NCBI GenBank assembly: GCA_902786015.1
Contig: CADAAU010000010.1
Span: forward strand, 186,001-250,000
Direction of reading: 5' to 3'
Length of the DNA stretch: 64,000 bases
Source: an uncultured Coriobacteriaceae bacterium
Lineage (GTDB): Bacteria; Actinomycetota; Coriobacteriia; Coriobacteriales; Atopobiaceae
A model generated the notes under the pieces. That model saw only the letters and a program-made list of their open reading frames with translations. It made no database searches and was not told where the DNA came from. Position numbers and translations under genes: made by a program. This document shows positions 17,668 through 27,011 of this stretch, in pieces. The number at the start of each line of letters is the position of its first letter. Positions within the stretch are counted from its first letter, which is position 1.

Positions 17668-19185
17668 ATGGAGTGCCCAAGATGTCATGCCGAGCTCGAC
17701 GGTCGCTCGAGATTCTGTGCGGCATGTGGATATAACGTAGAAGAACTCATCAGTGCCGTTCAGGAGGATGAACAGGAAGAGCAACCAGTTGCCGAGGATG
17801 TGGAGACCCCGTCCGAGGAGGATGTGTCGTCTACCGCAGATGAGCAGCTCGTATCCGATGCCGAACCAGAAGATGGCGCGGAGACAAACTATGAGTCGGT
17901 GCCGCTAGATGACACGGTTGACGATTCTGTGGAACCCGCTCTCGACGAGGTCCAAACCGACGATTTACCCGTCGATTTTGCGGAACTTGACGAGCCTTTT
18001 GTGGCGCCGCTCGATGAGCCTGTATTGGCAGGTCAATCCGCTGCGGAAGTCTTTGTTGCCGAGCAGGAGGACGTAATCGAGCCCGATTCAGCGTACGAGC
18101 CTCAGCCGGTTCCAGATGAGGTCGACTATGCCGACGATGCCGATTATCCCGAACGCAATATCGAGACCGACGATACGGCGCAGTTTGCAGCAATCTCGTA
18201 TGAGGACGCCAGCGAGGCATATACGATGGCATCGGCATACGAGCGCGGTGGTATTCGGGCCCTCCTCAAAAGGTGGAAAACCCTACTCGTATGTTTGCTT
18301 TGTGTCATCGCGCTTGTCGCTGCCGGCATATCGTCGGTCGAGTGGAATCGTTCGCAAGAAAAGCAAGCCAAGGATGCTGCGGCGAGCCAGGAGGCGGACG
18401 TTCATACGCCCGTCCAAGTCGGGCTGGCAATTGATTTGCCAGGATATGATGAGGCACATATGACGCCTGTCCCCCTGCACGTGATTGGCTCCGCGACAAC
18501 GGGCGAGGCAGTAGACGAACTCGTACTGCTCCAGCACCCTGCATCCGATGTCCTGTCGTTGCTCAAGGGATCGTATATTGTGTCTTCGGGCGGGCCGGTT
18601 CTATCGGACGAAGGTGATCTCTTTGAGGGTACGGTTGACTCGTTTGCCTTGTCCATACAGGACGATGGTATTACCGTAAACGGCAGGAAGGTCGATGCCC
18701 CTGACGGAAAGATTCTCCACTTCATCTATTCCAAGGTCGAGCCGCAAAACGTCACAGACAATGAGCTGGATACCGCTCGTGCTTGGATGCTCAAGGCCGA
18801 GATTGTAAACTATCAGTCATTTATTAATGCTGTAACGCAAAAGCGCCAAGAGACTGTCGATAGACTGGCTGCCGAGCAGGCGGCAAAGGAAGAGGCCGAA
18901 CGACAGGCAGCCGAAGAGGCCGCTCGTCAGGCGGAGGAGATAAAGAAGAAGGAAGAGGAAGAAAAGAAAAAGAAAGAAGCAGAGAAACAAAACACAACGA
19001 ACGACAAATCCACCGCCAACGACTCCTCGCAGACCAATACCTCTACCGACAACAGCACCTACGGAGACTCCAACGGCTATGATTCCTATGGAAGTGATAC
19101 CTACGGATACGATAGCTACGGCTACGATTCCGGCTATGGGTATGACACCTATGGGTACTATTCAAACGATTACTACGGCGTTTAG
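17668..19185 (+). CDS. Zinc-ribbon membrane protein with Tyr/Gly-rich C-terminus
   Basis: A 505-residue protein of unknown function. Residues 3-18 form a zinc ribbon (CPRCHAEL then CAACGY). An acidic low-complexity region runs to about residue 200, then comes one transmembrane helix (LLVCLLCVIALVAAGI, about 208-230). The outside part has a folded domain (about 250-380), a charged coiled coil rich in Lys/Glu/Ala (about 395-460) and a tail of repeated YG/YD pairs such as GYDSYGSDTYGYDSYGYDSG. ATG 17668 has GGAGGGG upstream. The YARHG gene at 51.5-52.2 kb shares the zinc-ribbon plus single-helix plan. Confidence 0.8.
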   Translation: MECPRCHAELDGRSRFCAACGYNVEELISAVQEDEQEEQPVAEDVETPSEEDVSSTADEQLVSDAEPEDGAETNYESVPLDDTVDDSVEPALDEVQTDDLPVDFAELDEPFVAPLDEPVLAGQSAAEVFVAEQEDVIEPDSAYEPQPVPDEVDYADDADYPERNIETDDTAQFAAISYEDASEAYTMASAYERGGIRALLKRWKTLLVCLLCVIALVAAGISSVEWNRSQEKQAKDAAASQEADVHTPVQVGLAIDLPGYDEAHMTPVPLHVIGSATTGEAVDELVLLQHPASDVLSLLKGSYIVSSGGPVLSDEGDLFEGTVDSFALSIQDDGITVNGRKVDAPDGKILHFIYSKVEPQNVTDNELDTARAWMLKAEIVNYQSFINAVTQKRQETVDRLAAEQAAKEEAERQAAEEAARQAEEIKKKEEEEKKKKEAEKQNTTNDKSTANDSSQTNTSTDNSTYGDSNGYDSYGSDTYGYDSYGYDSGYGYDTYGYYSNDYYGV

Positions 19186-19396
19186 GAACCGCGAAGCCTA
19201 GTTGGGCTACACGAAGACTATCGTCACAAAGCCAAAAATGCCTAATCCATGCGTGATTATCGTTGTGCGTGGATAAAAAAGAATGAGAAGCGCGTATTAT
19301 AGTTCCCGCGCAAGATTCGTAGCATGCGCGTCTGCGGCATGCGGGTTGGCCGCATGCTGAGGCGCATCCAATAGAACGAGAGGTCGGAGATCGTAC

Positions 19397-21925
19397 GTGA
19401 CAGAGAGTTTGAACGATAACGTGACACATGACACAGACGATTCCTATCAAAACGTAACGGACCCAGGAGGACAAAACGAGTTCTGGGGCTCCAACGACCA
19501 GGCGGGCGAAGAGCCTGAAGAGGTTTCCGCTCCCGTAGATCAAGCCAATGGTGTTGTCGCAGACGAGTCAGATATGCCCACTTGGGCAGCCAAGGATGTA
19601 ACCCTCGATACGAATCAGGCCAGTGAGGGGGAGACCAAAGGGACGATTCCCAGCTGGCTATTGCTTTCCAAGGCCGTAGATGCACATGCGCGGCAAGGTG
19701 AGCAGGATGATGGAGGGCAAAACCTGTCCCAGCTCTTTCCCAAAGTGCGCGGTGGGCGTGTTGTGGTACGCGGTCCTGTTGACGGCTCTACGTTGGGCGA
19801 GGAGTCTGAAGGTCATATAAACAAGCAAGTCCCATCGTATGAGAAGAAGGAAACGCCGCGCCCCATGCCTATGGAGGAGCTCGACCCAGAACTCCTCAAA
19901 GAGCCTCAAGCCCCAGTTCCTGAGCCAGCACCAACGCGCTCCTACAGTTTCTCGCAACGCTCCGAGCCAACTGTTCCATCGCGGCAATATGAGGTATTTG
20001 GTGATTTGGACGAACCGACGCCTGCAAAGGGCGAAGAGCAGCAGGACGATGAGGACCTCTATCTTCCATCCGATGTCTACACTGAGGAAAATCCTTACGA
20101 AGTAGCCCATGTCACGGACGAAGAGCCTGATGAGACAGTTTCCAGCACGAGCTTCGAATCTGGGTCGGAGGGCGTTTTCGGTCGTATATGGCTAGACGGC
20201 GCTTATGAGCAAGTGACCGAGGACGAAGTCGAGCCGAGCCACATTCAAGACGAGACAGCCGCTGCGGCAGAGTCCATGGAGGAACAGCAAGTACAGCAAG
20301 AAGACTCTGGTGCGCGGTATGTGCCAAAGACGTCTGAAGAGCAGATTTCGGCTGATGATTCATCCGATTTGTCACTTGAGTATGACCTCGAATCCGGAGA
20401 GATGCTGGAGTCTGCGGACGATGCGACTATGGACGAGACGGACTCAACCGATGAAACCGGCTTAGATGACGTTGTATCCGCATACGCGAATGCGGATCCT
20501 GCTTCAGGCGATTCGCTGCTTTCTCGTATTAAGGATCCGGCAAACCGTAGAGTTATCATCATCGTGGCATCTGCGGTGGTGGCGATTCTCGTTGCGATCT
20601 ATATAGTGGGAATCGTGCGAGTTTCGGGCAAGTTCCTGCCGAACACAAGCATTGGCGCGTGCGACCTTTCGGGCCTTACGCAGCAAGAGGCGGAGCAGGC
20701 GCTCACCAAGGCGACCGAAGAATATACCCTCACGGTCTCTTGCGGGGATTTCTCGACAACCATAGATGGCGCGTCAGTTTCGGTCGATCGCGACGAGGCC
20801 CGTATCGCCAAGGAGGCCTACGACAAGCAATCACCGTTCCTCTGGCCCATTGTTGCCCTGTTCCATAGCGAACCCGACGTAGACCAGGCAATTACCTACG
20901 ACAACGTGCGATTCGATCAGCAGCTTGACGATGCGATTGACGAGTTCCACAAAAACACGTTGCCTGCAGACAACGCCTCCGTCGCTCTTGACGACAAGAC
21001 GCAGCTGTACTCGCTTTCGGGAACCGTGGAGGGCAAGGCGCTCGAGAAGCAAACAGTACTCAATGAGGCGCATGCGAGCGTCTCTTCGATGCGCACCTCC
21101 GTCGACCTCAATCCAGGATCGGCCATGCGGGATGCGCAGGTAAGTGACCTGCCCCAATACCAGAAGGCTGTCGAGAACGCCAATTCTGTTCGACAAGCTA
21201 CTATACCCATCACGCACAACGGCGCACAGATCATTCTCTGCGATCCGCTCCTTATTCGCTCATGGGTAACGGTGAGCGACGATCCGGCTGTGAAGGTCGA
21301 TTCCGCAGCCATCAAGACATGGACCGAAAATAGGCTCAGCCCGCTCGTGTATGAGGAAGGCGAATGGGGCGAAGTCTTCCTCGATGTCGATCGATTCGTG
21401 TCGTCGTTTACGGAGCGTCTAAAGAATGGCGAGCCAGGTGCGTTTGAAGTCTTTACGTACGATGAGCTCAATCGAGAGGGTACCTCGCGTCAGAGGGCAT
21501 ACGAACGGAGCCCTTGGAAGAAGGAACTCGGTCGCTACATTGACGTAGACCTCAATGCCCAATTCGCACGTTTCTTTGATTCAAAGGGAAATGTTCTTTG
21601 GGAGTCAGCATTCGTGTCGGGTGACCAGCTGGCGGGACACCAAACGGTGACGGGAACGTATGAACTGTACGCCCATGTCCCCGGTCAAGTCCTCGTCGGA
21701 CTCGATTACAACAACGACGGAAAACCCGACTACGAGTCCTACGTCAACTTCTGGATGCCCTTCTACGGTGGATATGGCCTGCATGACGCAACCTGGCGTG
21801 ACGACTTTGGCGGAGACCTATACATGTACAACGGCAGTCATGGCTGCATCAATCTGCCCTACGATAAGGCCGAAGAACTGTACAACATGACAGACGTTGG
21901 AACAAAGGTCTACGTACACGAGTAA
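19397..21925 (+). CDS. Large membrane-anchored L,D-transpeptidase (YkuD)
   Basis: An 842-residue wall-crosslinking enzyme. Residues 1-380 are acidic, disordered and cytoplasmic; one transmembrane helix follows (VIIIVASAVVAILVAIYIVG, about 384-405), then a region like the PG_binding_4 repeats that precede such enzymes, then the YkuD domain. The catalytic motif is YNGSHGCINLPYDKAEEL with Cys near residue 815. The domain holds a DYNNDGKPDY insert that resembles a calcium-binding loop. The start is GTG 19397 with GGAG upstream. It makes 3-3 cross-links in other bacteria. A second, shorter homologue is 0.9 kb downstream. Confidence 0.88.
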   Translation: MTESLNDNVTHDTDDSYQNVTDPGGQNEFWGSNDQAGEEPEEVSAPVDQANGVVADESDMPTWAAKDVTLDTNQASEGETKGTIPSWLLLSKAVDAHARQGEQDDGGQNLSQLFPKVRGGRVVVRGPVDGSTLGEESEGHINKQVPSYEKKETPRPMPMEELDPELLKEPQAPVPEPAPTRSYSFSQRSEPTVPSRQYEVFGDLDEPTPAKGEEQQDDEDLYLPSDVYTEENPYEVAHVTDEEPDETVSSTSFESGSEGVFGRIWLDGAYEQVTEDEVEPSHIQDETAAAAESMEEQQVQQEDSGARYVPKTSEEQISADDSSDLSLEYDLESGEMLESADDATMDETDSTDETGLDDVVSAYANADPASGDSLLSRIKDPANRRVIIIVASAVVAILVAIYIVGIVRVSGKFLPNTSIGACDLSGLTQQEAEQALTKATEEYTLTVSCGDFSTTIDGASVSVDRDEARIAKEAYDKQSPFLWPIVALFHSEPDVDQAITYDNVRFDQQLDDAIDEFHKNTLPADNASVALDDKTQLYSLSGTVEGKALEKQTVLNEAHASVSSMRTSVDLNPGSAMRDAQVSDLPQYQKAVENANSVRQATIPITHNGAQIILCDPLLIRSWVTVSDDPAVKVDSAAIKTWTENRLSPLVYEEGEWGEVFLDVDRFVSSFTERLKNGEPGAFEVFTYDELNREGTSRQRAYERSPWKKELGRYIDVDLNAQFARFFDSKGNVLWESAFVSGDQLAGHQTVTGTYELYAHVPGQVLVGLDYNNDGKPDYESYVNFWMPFYGGYGLHDATWRDDFGGDLYMYNGSHGCINLPYDKAEELYNMTDVGTKVYVHE

Positions 21926-21990
21926 CCGCTCTTTGCTGTCCGTACGGGAGCGGGGCTATGCACTTGCGCTCGGACGGTCCTTGCTGTCCG

Positions 21991-22076
21991 CGCAGGGGCG
22001 AGGTATGTCCCCGTGCTCAAACAGTCCTCGGCTTCGCCTGCGGAACTGCGCGCGGTAGACATACCTCGCCCCTGCG
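21991..22076 (-). repeat. Dispersed hairpin repeat, copy R2a
   Basis: Perfect 19-bp inverted arms (21991-22009 and 22058-22076). The loop, read on the minus strand, holds AGTTCCGCAGGCGAAGCC followed by GAGGACTGTTTGAGC, the family core. Just before it, 21952-21978 matches one end of the same family (TATGCACTTGCGCTCGGAC) and looks like a truncated copy. Confidence 0.78.
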
Positions 22077-22149
22077 CTTCCCGCCAACTTCGAAGCGCCA
22101 TGGGGGAGGCCGACACACCCGTTTGTCCTTCTCTGCAGACTCATCAAGG

Positions 22150-22233
22150 GCAAGGGCGGAGGTTATGCCCACGGGCGAGTTTCGCAGCGCAGCGAGGACT
22201 GTTTGAGCCCGTGGGCATAACCTCCGCCCTTGC
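22150..22233 (+). repeat. Dispersed hairpin repeat, copy R2b
   Basis: Perfect 27-bp inverted arms (22150-22176 and 22207-22233) around a 30-nt loop containing GAGTTTCGCAGC and GAGGACTGTTTGA. The rest of the 21926-22343 gap holds copy R2a and a truncated copy, and no gene is visible. Confidence 0.8.
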
Positions 22234-22343
22234 GGAAGGTGCGTACCAGTACAACAATTTGGGCGTCTTTATCGCCTTTCCTGCCGTATAACGTGATATG
22301 ATACCTAGGCTCAAAGACTCAAGTTGAACTACAAGGAGTTGTC

Positions 22344-22691
22344 ATGCCTTTTGTTGATGCAAAGATTACCGTACCTGTTTCTGATGCTCAGCGTACTGCC
22401 ATCAAATCTGGTCTTGGCAAGGCTGTCTCGGTGTTTGGCAAGGGAGAAAGTTGGCTCATGGTGGGCATTGACGACGAGTACTCCCTCTGGCTGGGCGGGA
22501 ACGAGCTTGAGCGAGGGGCGTTTGTATCGGTAAGCCTCATCGGTGATACGCCGGACGAGGGATGTAGAGAGTTTACCCAGCAAATCTGTCAGCTTCTAAA
22601 CGACGAGCTTGGCATACCTGGCGATCACATCTACGTGACGTACCACCCCATGATGCGGACTCGATGGGGATGGAACGGCAGCACGTTCTAG
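22344..22691 (+). CDS. MIF-like tautomerase superfamily protein
   Basis: A 115-residue protein matching the macrophage migration inhibitory factor / phenylpyruvate tautomerase family. It has the catalytic Pro exposed after Met removal (MPFVDAKITVPV), the central WLMVGIDDEYSLWLGG and the family ending WGWNGSTF. The CxxC motif of mammalian MIF is absent. Such proteins tautomerise small keto acids; in host-associated bacteria a cytokine-like effect is possible but is only inferred. ATG 22344 follows AAGGAG. It sits alone between two transpeptidase genes. Confidence 0.9.
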   Translation: MPFVDAKITVPVSDAQRTAIKSGLGKAVSVFGKGESWLMVGIDDEYSLWLGGNELERGAFVSVSLIGDTPDEGCREFTQQICQLLNDELGIPGDHIYVTYHPMMRTRWGWNGSTF

Positions 22692-22775
22692 CCTTTTGAC
22701 TCCACTCTTGCAGGTCATAACTGTCCCAGCCCGATGCTACGGTGAGCATCTAGCGTTCAAGAAGGGACAGGTGCA

Positions 22776-23696
22776 TTGATAATGGCAGGAAAGAGCGAAC
22801 GCAAAAAACCGAACATGTCGCGAGCGAAGCGACCGGTCAGGCGCAAGGAAATACCACGTGAACGCATCGAGCGGCGGTCGGGAAGGCGGACACCGACTCG
22901 GCTATTCACGGTTGCTGTGCTTTTGACCGTAGGCATAGTCATAGGTTATGCGATGGGTGCCAGTGTGCAGAGTCCTTTGCCTGTGCTTGGTGGTCCGTTG
23001 GGGGATGCGGCCCAAAGGATTGAGACATGGAGCCATAACCTGTTTCCTCCGACACGGTCGCAAAAAGAGGTAAACGCAGTACCGAGTCTACCTTCTTCGG
23101 AGCCCGATGGGGAAACGGAATCCGACTCGATGGCAGATTCGATGCGGGAGGAGTATTCATATCCTGATGAAATGTCCTACGGACAAACATATGGCATTTC
23201 GGAAGACCAGACGTCGGCCAATGAAGAAAACTCTGGGGAGTCGGGGGAGTCGGATGTGGTGGAGTCAACATATGCTGACGACTCTGATTCTGCGAGTACC
23301 GGTCGGTACATAGACGTCGATCTTGGTGCGCAGTATGCCGTTCTGTATGATGGATCTGGCAATGCTCTGTGGGAGTCGCCCATCGTTTCTGGTGATGTTG
23401 CTACCGGATTTGGCACACCGGAGGGTACATACACCATCTACGACAAGGAATTGAGTACGGAGTTGGTTGGGCTCGACTACGATGGCGATGGGTATCCGGA
23501 TTACGACAACTATGTGGACTACTGGATGCCGTTTAGTGGAGGTCTGGGCCTACATGATGCCTCGTGGAGAGAGAGCTTTGGGGATAACATATATTCATAC
23601 GATGGCAGTCATGGATGCGTCAACTTGCCTTATGATGCCGCAGCCTCGCTGTACGATTTGGTGACTGTCGGCGAAACAGTCGTTGTCCATTGGTAG
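22776..23696 (+). CDS. Membrane-anchored L,D-transpeptidase (YkuD), short form
   Basis: A 306-residue relative of the larger enzyme at 19.4-21.9 kb. A basic N-terminus (KRPVRRKEIPRERIERR) precedes one transmembrane helix (LFTVAVLLTVGIVIGYAMG, about 43-62), an acidic Ser/Glu linker and a YkuD domain with YDGSHGCVNLPYDAAASL. Both enzymes begin their domain with GRYIDVDL and share a GLDYDGDGYPDYDNY insert. The start is likely the TTG at 22776, 8 nt after AAGGGA; an ATG at 22782 is 14 nt away. Probably provides 3-3 cross-links. Confidence 0.88.
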   Translation: MIMAGKSERKKPNMSRAKRPVRRKEIPRERIERRSGRRTPTRLFTVAVLLTVGIVIGYAMGASVQSPLPVLGGPLGDAAQRIETWSHNLFPPTRSQKEVNAVPSLPSSEPDGETESDSMADSMREEYSYPDEMSYGQTYGISEDQTSANEENSGESGESDVVESTYADDSDSASTGRYIDVDLGAQYAVLYDGSGNALWESPIVSGDVATGFGTPEGTYTIYDKELSTELVGLDYDGDGYPDYDNYVDYWMPFSGGLGLHDASWRESFGDNIYSYDGSHGCVNLPYDAAASLYDLVTVGETVVVHW

Positions 23697-23772
23697 TTGC
23701 GGTTGTTAGTTGTGTTACACTGCAAAAATACGTAATAAAAACGCAGCACTATGCACAAGAAAGGAGCCACCA

Positions 23773-24075
23773 ATGGCCAGCCACTTCTCCGAATTTGATC
23801 CGTATGATCTTCCGCCAGAGTTCAAGCCTATCGGAGCGTGGGGGTATGTTGGGCTGAGCATCTTGTTTAGCCTTCCGCTCATCGGCCTGATATTTGTCAT
23901 TGTGTATAGTTTCTCGGATGCCAACATCAATCGGCGTAACTACGCACGCTCATTCCTTATTTTCTTTATCATAACCATCATCCTTGTGGTTGTCTTGGCG
24001 CTGACGGGAGTTATGAGCGCGGCAATATCCAGCGTTTCCTCGGGCAATCTTCCGACGGGATTCATGAGTGCGTAG
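23773..24075 (+). CDS. Small two-helix membrane protein
   Basis: A 100-residue protein of unknown function with two predicted transmembrane helices (GYVGLSILFSLPLIGLIFVI at about 25-44 and FLIFFIITIILVVVLALTGV at about 61-80) joined by a basic loop (DANINRRNYARS). It starts at ATG 23773 after AAAGGAG. Similar small proteins are common next to envelope genes, but I cannot name a family. A strong hairpin follows at 24141. Confidence 0.72.
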   Translation: MASHFSEFDPYDLPPEFKPIGAWGYVGLSILFSLPLIGLIFVIVYSFSDANINRRNYARSFLIFFIITIILVVVLALTGVMSAAISSVSSGNLPTGFMSA

Positions 24076-24140
24076 TTACACGTGACAACGGGGATGGAGA
24101 GGATGGTCACCCTGCATCGCCCGTTTGTAGCCAAACAATA

Positions 24141-24179
24141 ACGCCAGGCACAAAACTCTGCGTGTTTTGTGCCTGGCGT
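24141..24179. terminator. Hairpin between convergent genes
   Basis: Perfect 16-bp stem (24141-24156 with 24164-24179) and a 7-nt loop, between the + strand small membrane gene and the - strand amidase gene. Short T-rich DNA lies on both sides, so it could end both transcripts. Confidence 0.75.
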
Positions 24180-24220
24180 GCTTTGTATCGATGGCCTAAT
24201 GGGCTGATGGTTGCCGTAGG

Positions 24221-26647
24221 CTATCCAAACGTAAGCTTCGTGTTCACCTCGCTGGCAAGCCTATCGAATTGGTAAGAAAGCCAAGGTCCTGGGCAGTCAG
24301 TGGCTTGGAACCACTTATGCATGGTGAGGAGCATCTCGTCATCGCCAAGACCCATGTAATCTGCGCTTCCTCTATAGACAAGGTGCTTCTTTCCATTGCG
24401 CTGGCAGATGTCGGCGCAAAGGTCTACGAGAGATGACCAAGCTGAGTTCGTGAGCGATCCGTCATCAAGATTTGCACACTCAATGGTGATGGCTCGGTTG
24501 TCGTTGGCGCTGCTGCCGCTGGTCCACGCACGATCGGCTTCGTCGACATAAAGAGCCACACGTCCATCAGACCCAATGGCGTAGTTCGAAGACGCTTGGC
24601 GACTGACTGGCGCAAAAATTGCCCCGCATGCCTCTACTGTGCCATTGCCTCCCATGTAATGGGGGGTAATGGTATCGATTGTATGGTTTCGACCTTTGTC
24701 GTAATTGGGGCTATATGCCGTGTAGACCACCAAGGGACTGTTGCTCATGCTTACGAAGCTGTCCTTCGTGGAACCCGGCGCTGCTCCATCCTTGGGCACG
24801 AGTTCGACCTGAATTGCCTCCATGCGCTTTGATAGCCCGGCCGTGCCAGACTGCGCGCCGTTCTTTGTCCAACCCAACCAGCCAAACGTCTGCACATGGG
24901 TCCTGTACCACACATCGAAGTATTCAGATACTTCACCGGTAAGTTGAATCTCTATGGCCTCTAGGCGTTTTGACTCTCCAGAGGTCCCAGACATCGCTCC
25001 ATCCGCAACAAAGTCCTGCCAGCCGTATGTTTGCACGTGGGTTCGATACTGAATTCCTCCTTGGATACTCTCTGAACTGAGTTTGAGCTCAATGCCCTCC
25101 AGTCGCTTGGATTCTCCTTGCGTTCCACTCAGGGTGCCATTCTCAACCCATTCCATCCAGCCATAGTTTTGTACATGGGTATGGTACGCAAGACCGGGAT
25201 TTGTGAGGTACGGGAAGTCGACCGCCGACCCCTCTGCGCTTGGAGCCGGAGCTTTCTTTGGGACAATCATTACTTGTATTGCCTCAAGGCGCCACGAAAA
25301 ACCAGAGGTTCCAGCGTCTTCGCCATCTTTGGCCCACGCCATCCATCCAATATGCTGAGCATGGACACGGTAATACACGGAGTAGGCCTTTTCCATGTCT
25401 CCCGTGAGCTTGATTCGAATGGCCTCAAGGCGCTTGGACTCACCCTGTGTTCCCGAAAGAGCACCTTGCCCTACCCAGTTCTGCCAACCATATGTTTGTA
25501 CGTGGGTCGAGTACTCTATGCCTCCAGAAACGGGGAAATCAGAACCCAGATTGATCCAGATGGCTTCCAGGCGCTTTGACATACCGCTTGTGCCCGCTGT
25601 CTCTCCGTCTTTCTTTTCATCCTGATCGCCAAATGTCTGCACATGGACACGATACGAAACACTTGGAGCAACAATCTTGAATTCGCTTTGCTTTGTGCCC
25701 GTGTATGCACCTTTGCCCAGTATCGTTACTTCGGCGGTTCCAACATCGGTGTTATTGGCATATTGAACATCGTAGTCCGTGTTGCGATCTAGCGTTTTGC
25801 CAGAAAGAACTACAACGGGTTCGGGTTCGAGCGCCTCGCCAGTGTAACCCTGATTTTCGATGGTGACGCTAGCTTTGGAGATGTCACCTTCCGAAGTGAC
25901 GTCAGCGGACTGCGCCAACAATCCCTTGTTGTCGCTTTGGTTGTTGCCTTTGTCAGTATCGTTGCCGCTCGCATTTTGATCTAAGGCTCTGTCGGTCCCC
26001 TGATGTTCCGGATTTGCATTAGTCGATTGGCTGACGGCAATCTCTTCGCCGTCTTTGGTTTCTACAAACTGGCTGTCGGCAGTTTCTGCGGCCTTAGGTG
26101 CCTCGCTGCCATCTTTGAGTGTCCATGAGGTCAAGTTGGGATTCAGCTGCAAGACCTGATCGTCAGTGAGGAGCAGCCAAGAGCTATCCTCCGCACTTGT
26201 AGCGACCGAGGGATTTACGTGACGCCAGCCATCTTCAATCTTTACCATGCACCAAGAACTGCCGTCAGAACCCTCCACTTCAACGGTCGAGATGCCAGCT
26301 TGTGTTGCCACAAGTGCGTATGCATGCGAAACACTGGCTGACGTGGAAGGTTCCCCATGTAGAGCGGCGGCGGTCGCGCTGTCCTCATCTTCGACGGTTG
26401 TCGATTCGGCTATAGGTACCCCTGCAAGAATGGCATACAGCGCCGTTACCTTCTCGGTTGGACCGTTTCCATCGAGTTGGGCAGCCATATCGTTTACCGC
26501 CTGCGCCACGCTTTCTATTCCAGATGACTGCTCGCGCATGGCGACGGTCTCATCAAGAGCTTCCGCGATCGCCTGCGCCGGTACCATCCCAAACGCCATG
26601 ACCATCGCAAGTAAAAAGCTCAACCGTGTTCTTGCCATCATTTGCAT
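24221..26647 (-). CDS. Surface amidase with six ChW repeats
   Basis: An 808-residue secreted protein. A signal peptide (1-28, ending AQAIA) is followed by a degenerate transglutaminase-like segment (SSWCMVKIEDGWRHVNPS), an Ig-like repeat (YTGEALEPEPVVVLSGK), then six clostridial hydrophobic-with-conserved-W repeats of the form THVQTYGWQNWVGQG plus SKRLEAIRIKL (about 330-620). The C-terminus is an N-acetylmuramoyl-L-alanine amidase-like domain with zinc-ligand candidates in DTITPHYMGG and TDCPGPW. ChW repeats typically tether proteins to the surface or bind ligands. The ATG at 26647 follows AAAGGA. Confidence 0.88.
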   Translation of the reverse strand: MQMMARTRLSFLLAMVMAFGMVPAQAIAEALDETVAMREQSSGIESVAQAVNDMAAQLDGNGPTEKVTALYAILAGVPIAESTTVEDEDSATAAALHGEPSTSASVSHAYALVATQAGISTVEVEGSDGSSWCMVKIEDGWRHVNPSVATSAEDSSWLLLTDDQVLQLNPNLTSWTLKDGSEAPKAAETADSQFVETKDGEEIAVSQSTNANPEHQGTDRALDQNASGNDTDKGNNQSDNKGLLAQSADVTSEGDISKASVTIENQGYTGEALEPEPVVVLSGKTLDRNTDYDVQYANNTDVGTAEVTILGKGAYTGTKQSEFKIVAPSVSYRVHVQTFGDQDEKKDGETAGTSGMSKRLEAIWINLGSDFPVSGGIEYSTHVQTYGWQNWVGQGALSGTQGESKRLEAIRIKLTGDMEKAYSVYYRVHAQHIGWMAWAKDGEDAGTSGFSWRLEAIQVMIVPKKAPAPSAEGSAVDFPYLTNPGLAYHTHVQNYGWMEWVENGTLSGTQGESKRLEGIELKLSSESIQGGIQYRTHVQTYGWQDFVADGAMSGTSGESKRLEAIEIQLTGEVSEYFDVWYRTHVQTFGWLGWTKNGAQSGTAGLSKRMEAIQVELVPKDGAAPGSTKDSFVSMSNSPLVVYTAYSPNYDKGRNHTIDTITPHYMGGNGTVEACGAIFAPVSRQASSNYAIGSDGRVALYVDEADRAWTSGSSANDNRAITIECANLDDGSLTNSAWSSLVDLCADICQRNGKKHLVYRGSADYMGLGDDEMLLTMHKWFQATDCPGPWLSYQFDRLASEVNTKLTFG

Positions 26648-26766
26648 GCGGGATACTTCCTTTCAACTTTGCCGTCGGTTGACTACTGCTTTTCAACGTT
26701 GCTACACAAAACAACGTCCACGAACAACGGAATAAGTATAGCCGTGAAATCGCACATTGAGTAGCG

Positions 26767-26887
26767 TTAGAAGGTCTTCTTGTTTATGCGCGCCCGTTCG
26801 CAGGGCTCCTTTACGGTGATGCCGGCGTAGCCCTTCTGGAGCATCATGGTGTGACGGCACAGAGGTATTGGATTTGGCGAAGTTCAT
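26767..26887 (-). pseudogene. TetR-family regulator, N-terminal remnant
   Basis: Reading the minus strand from ATG 26887 gives MNFAKSNTSV, then after a frameshift MMLQKGYAGITVKEPCERA and RINKKTF followed by TAA at 26767. This is the helix-turn-helix region of a TetR/AcrR regulator, cut off where the recognition helix should continue. The C-terminal domain is missing. It sits divergent to the flavodoxin gene, where such a regulator would be expected. A TetR C-terminal fragment without its N-terminus lies at 50.7-51.1 kb. Confidence 0.6.
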
Positions 26888-27011
26888 GATGCCCTCTTTT
26901 CAAGATATTATTAGCAAATCTAATCATAACAAGAATCAAGAAGAATAAAACATTAGAAATCAGCACCTTATAATAAGAATCGTCAAGCAGCCCATCGAAA
27001 GGAGTCTCCTT

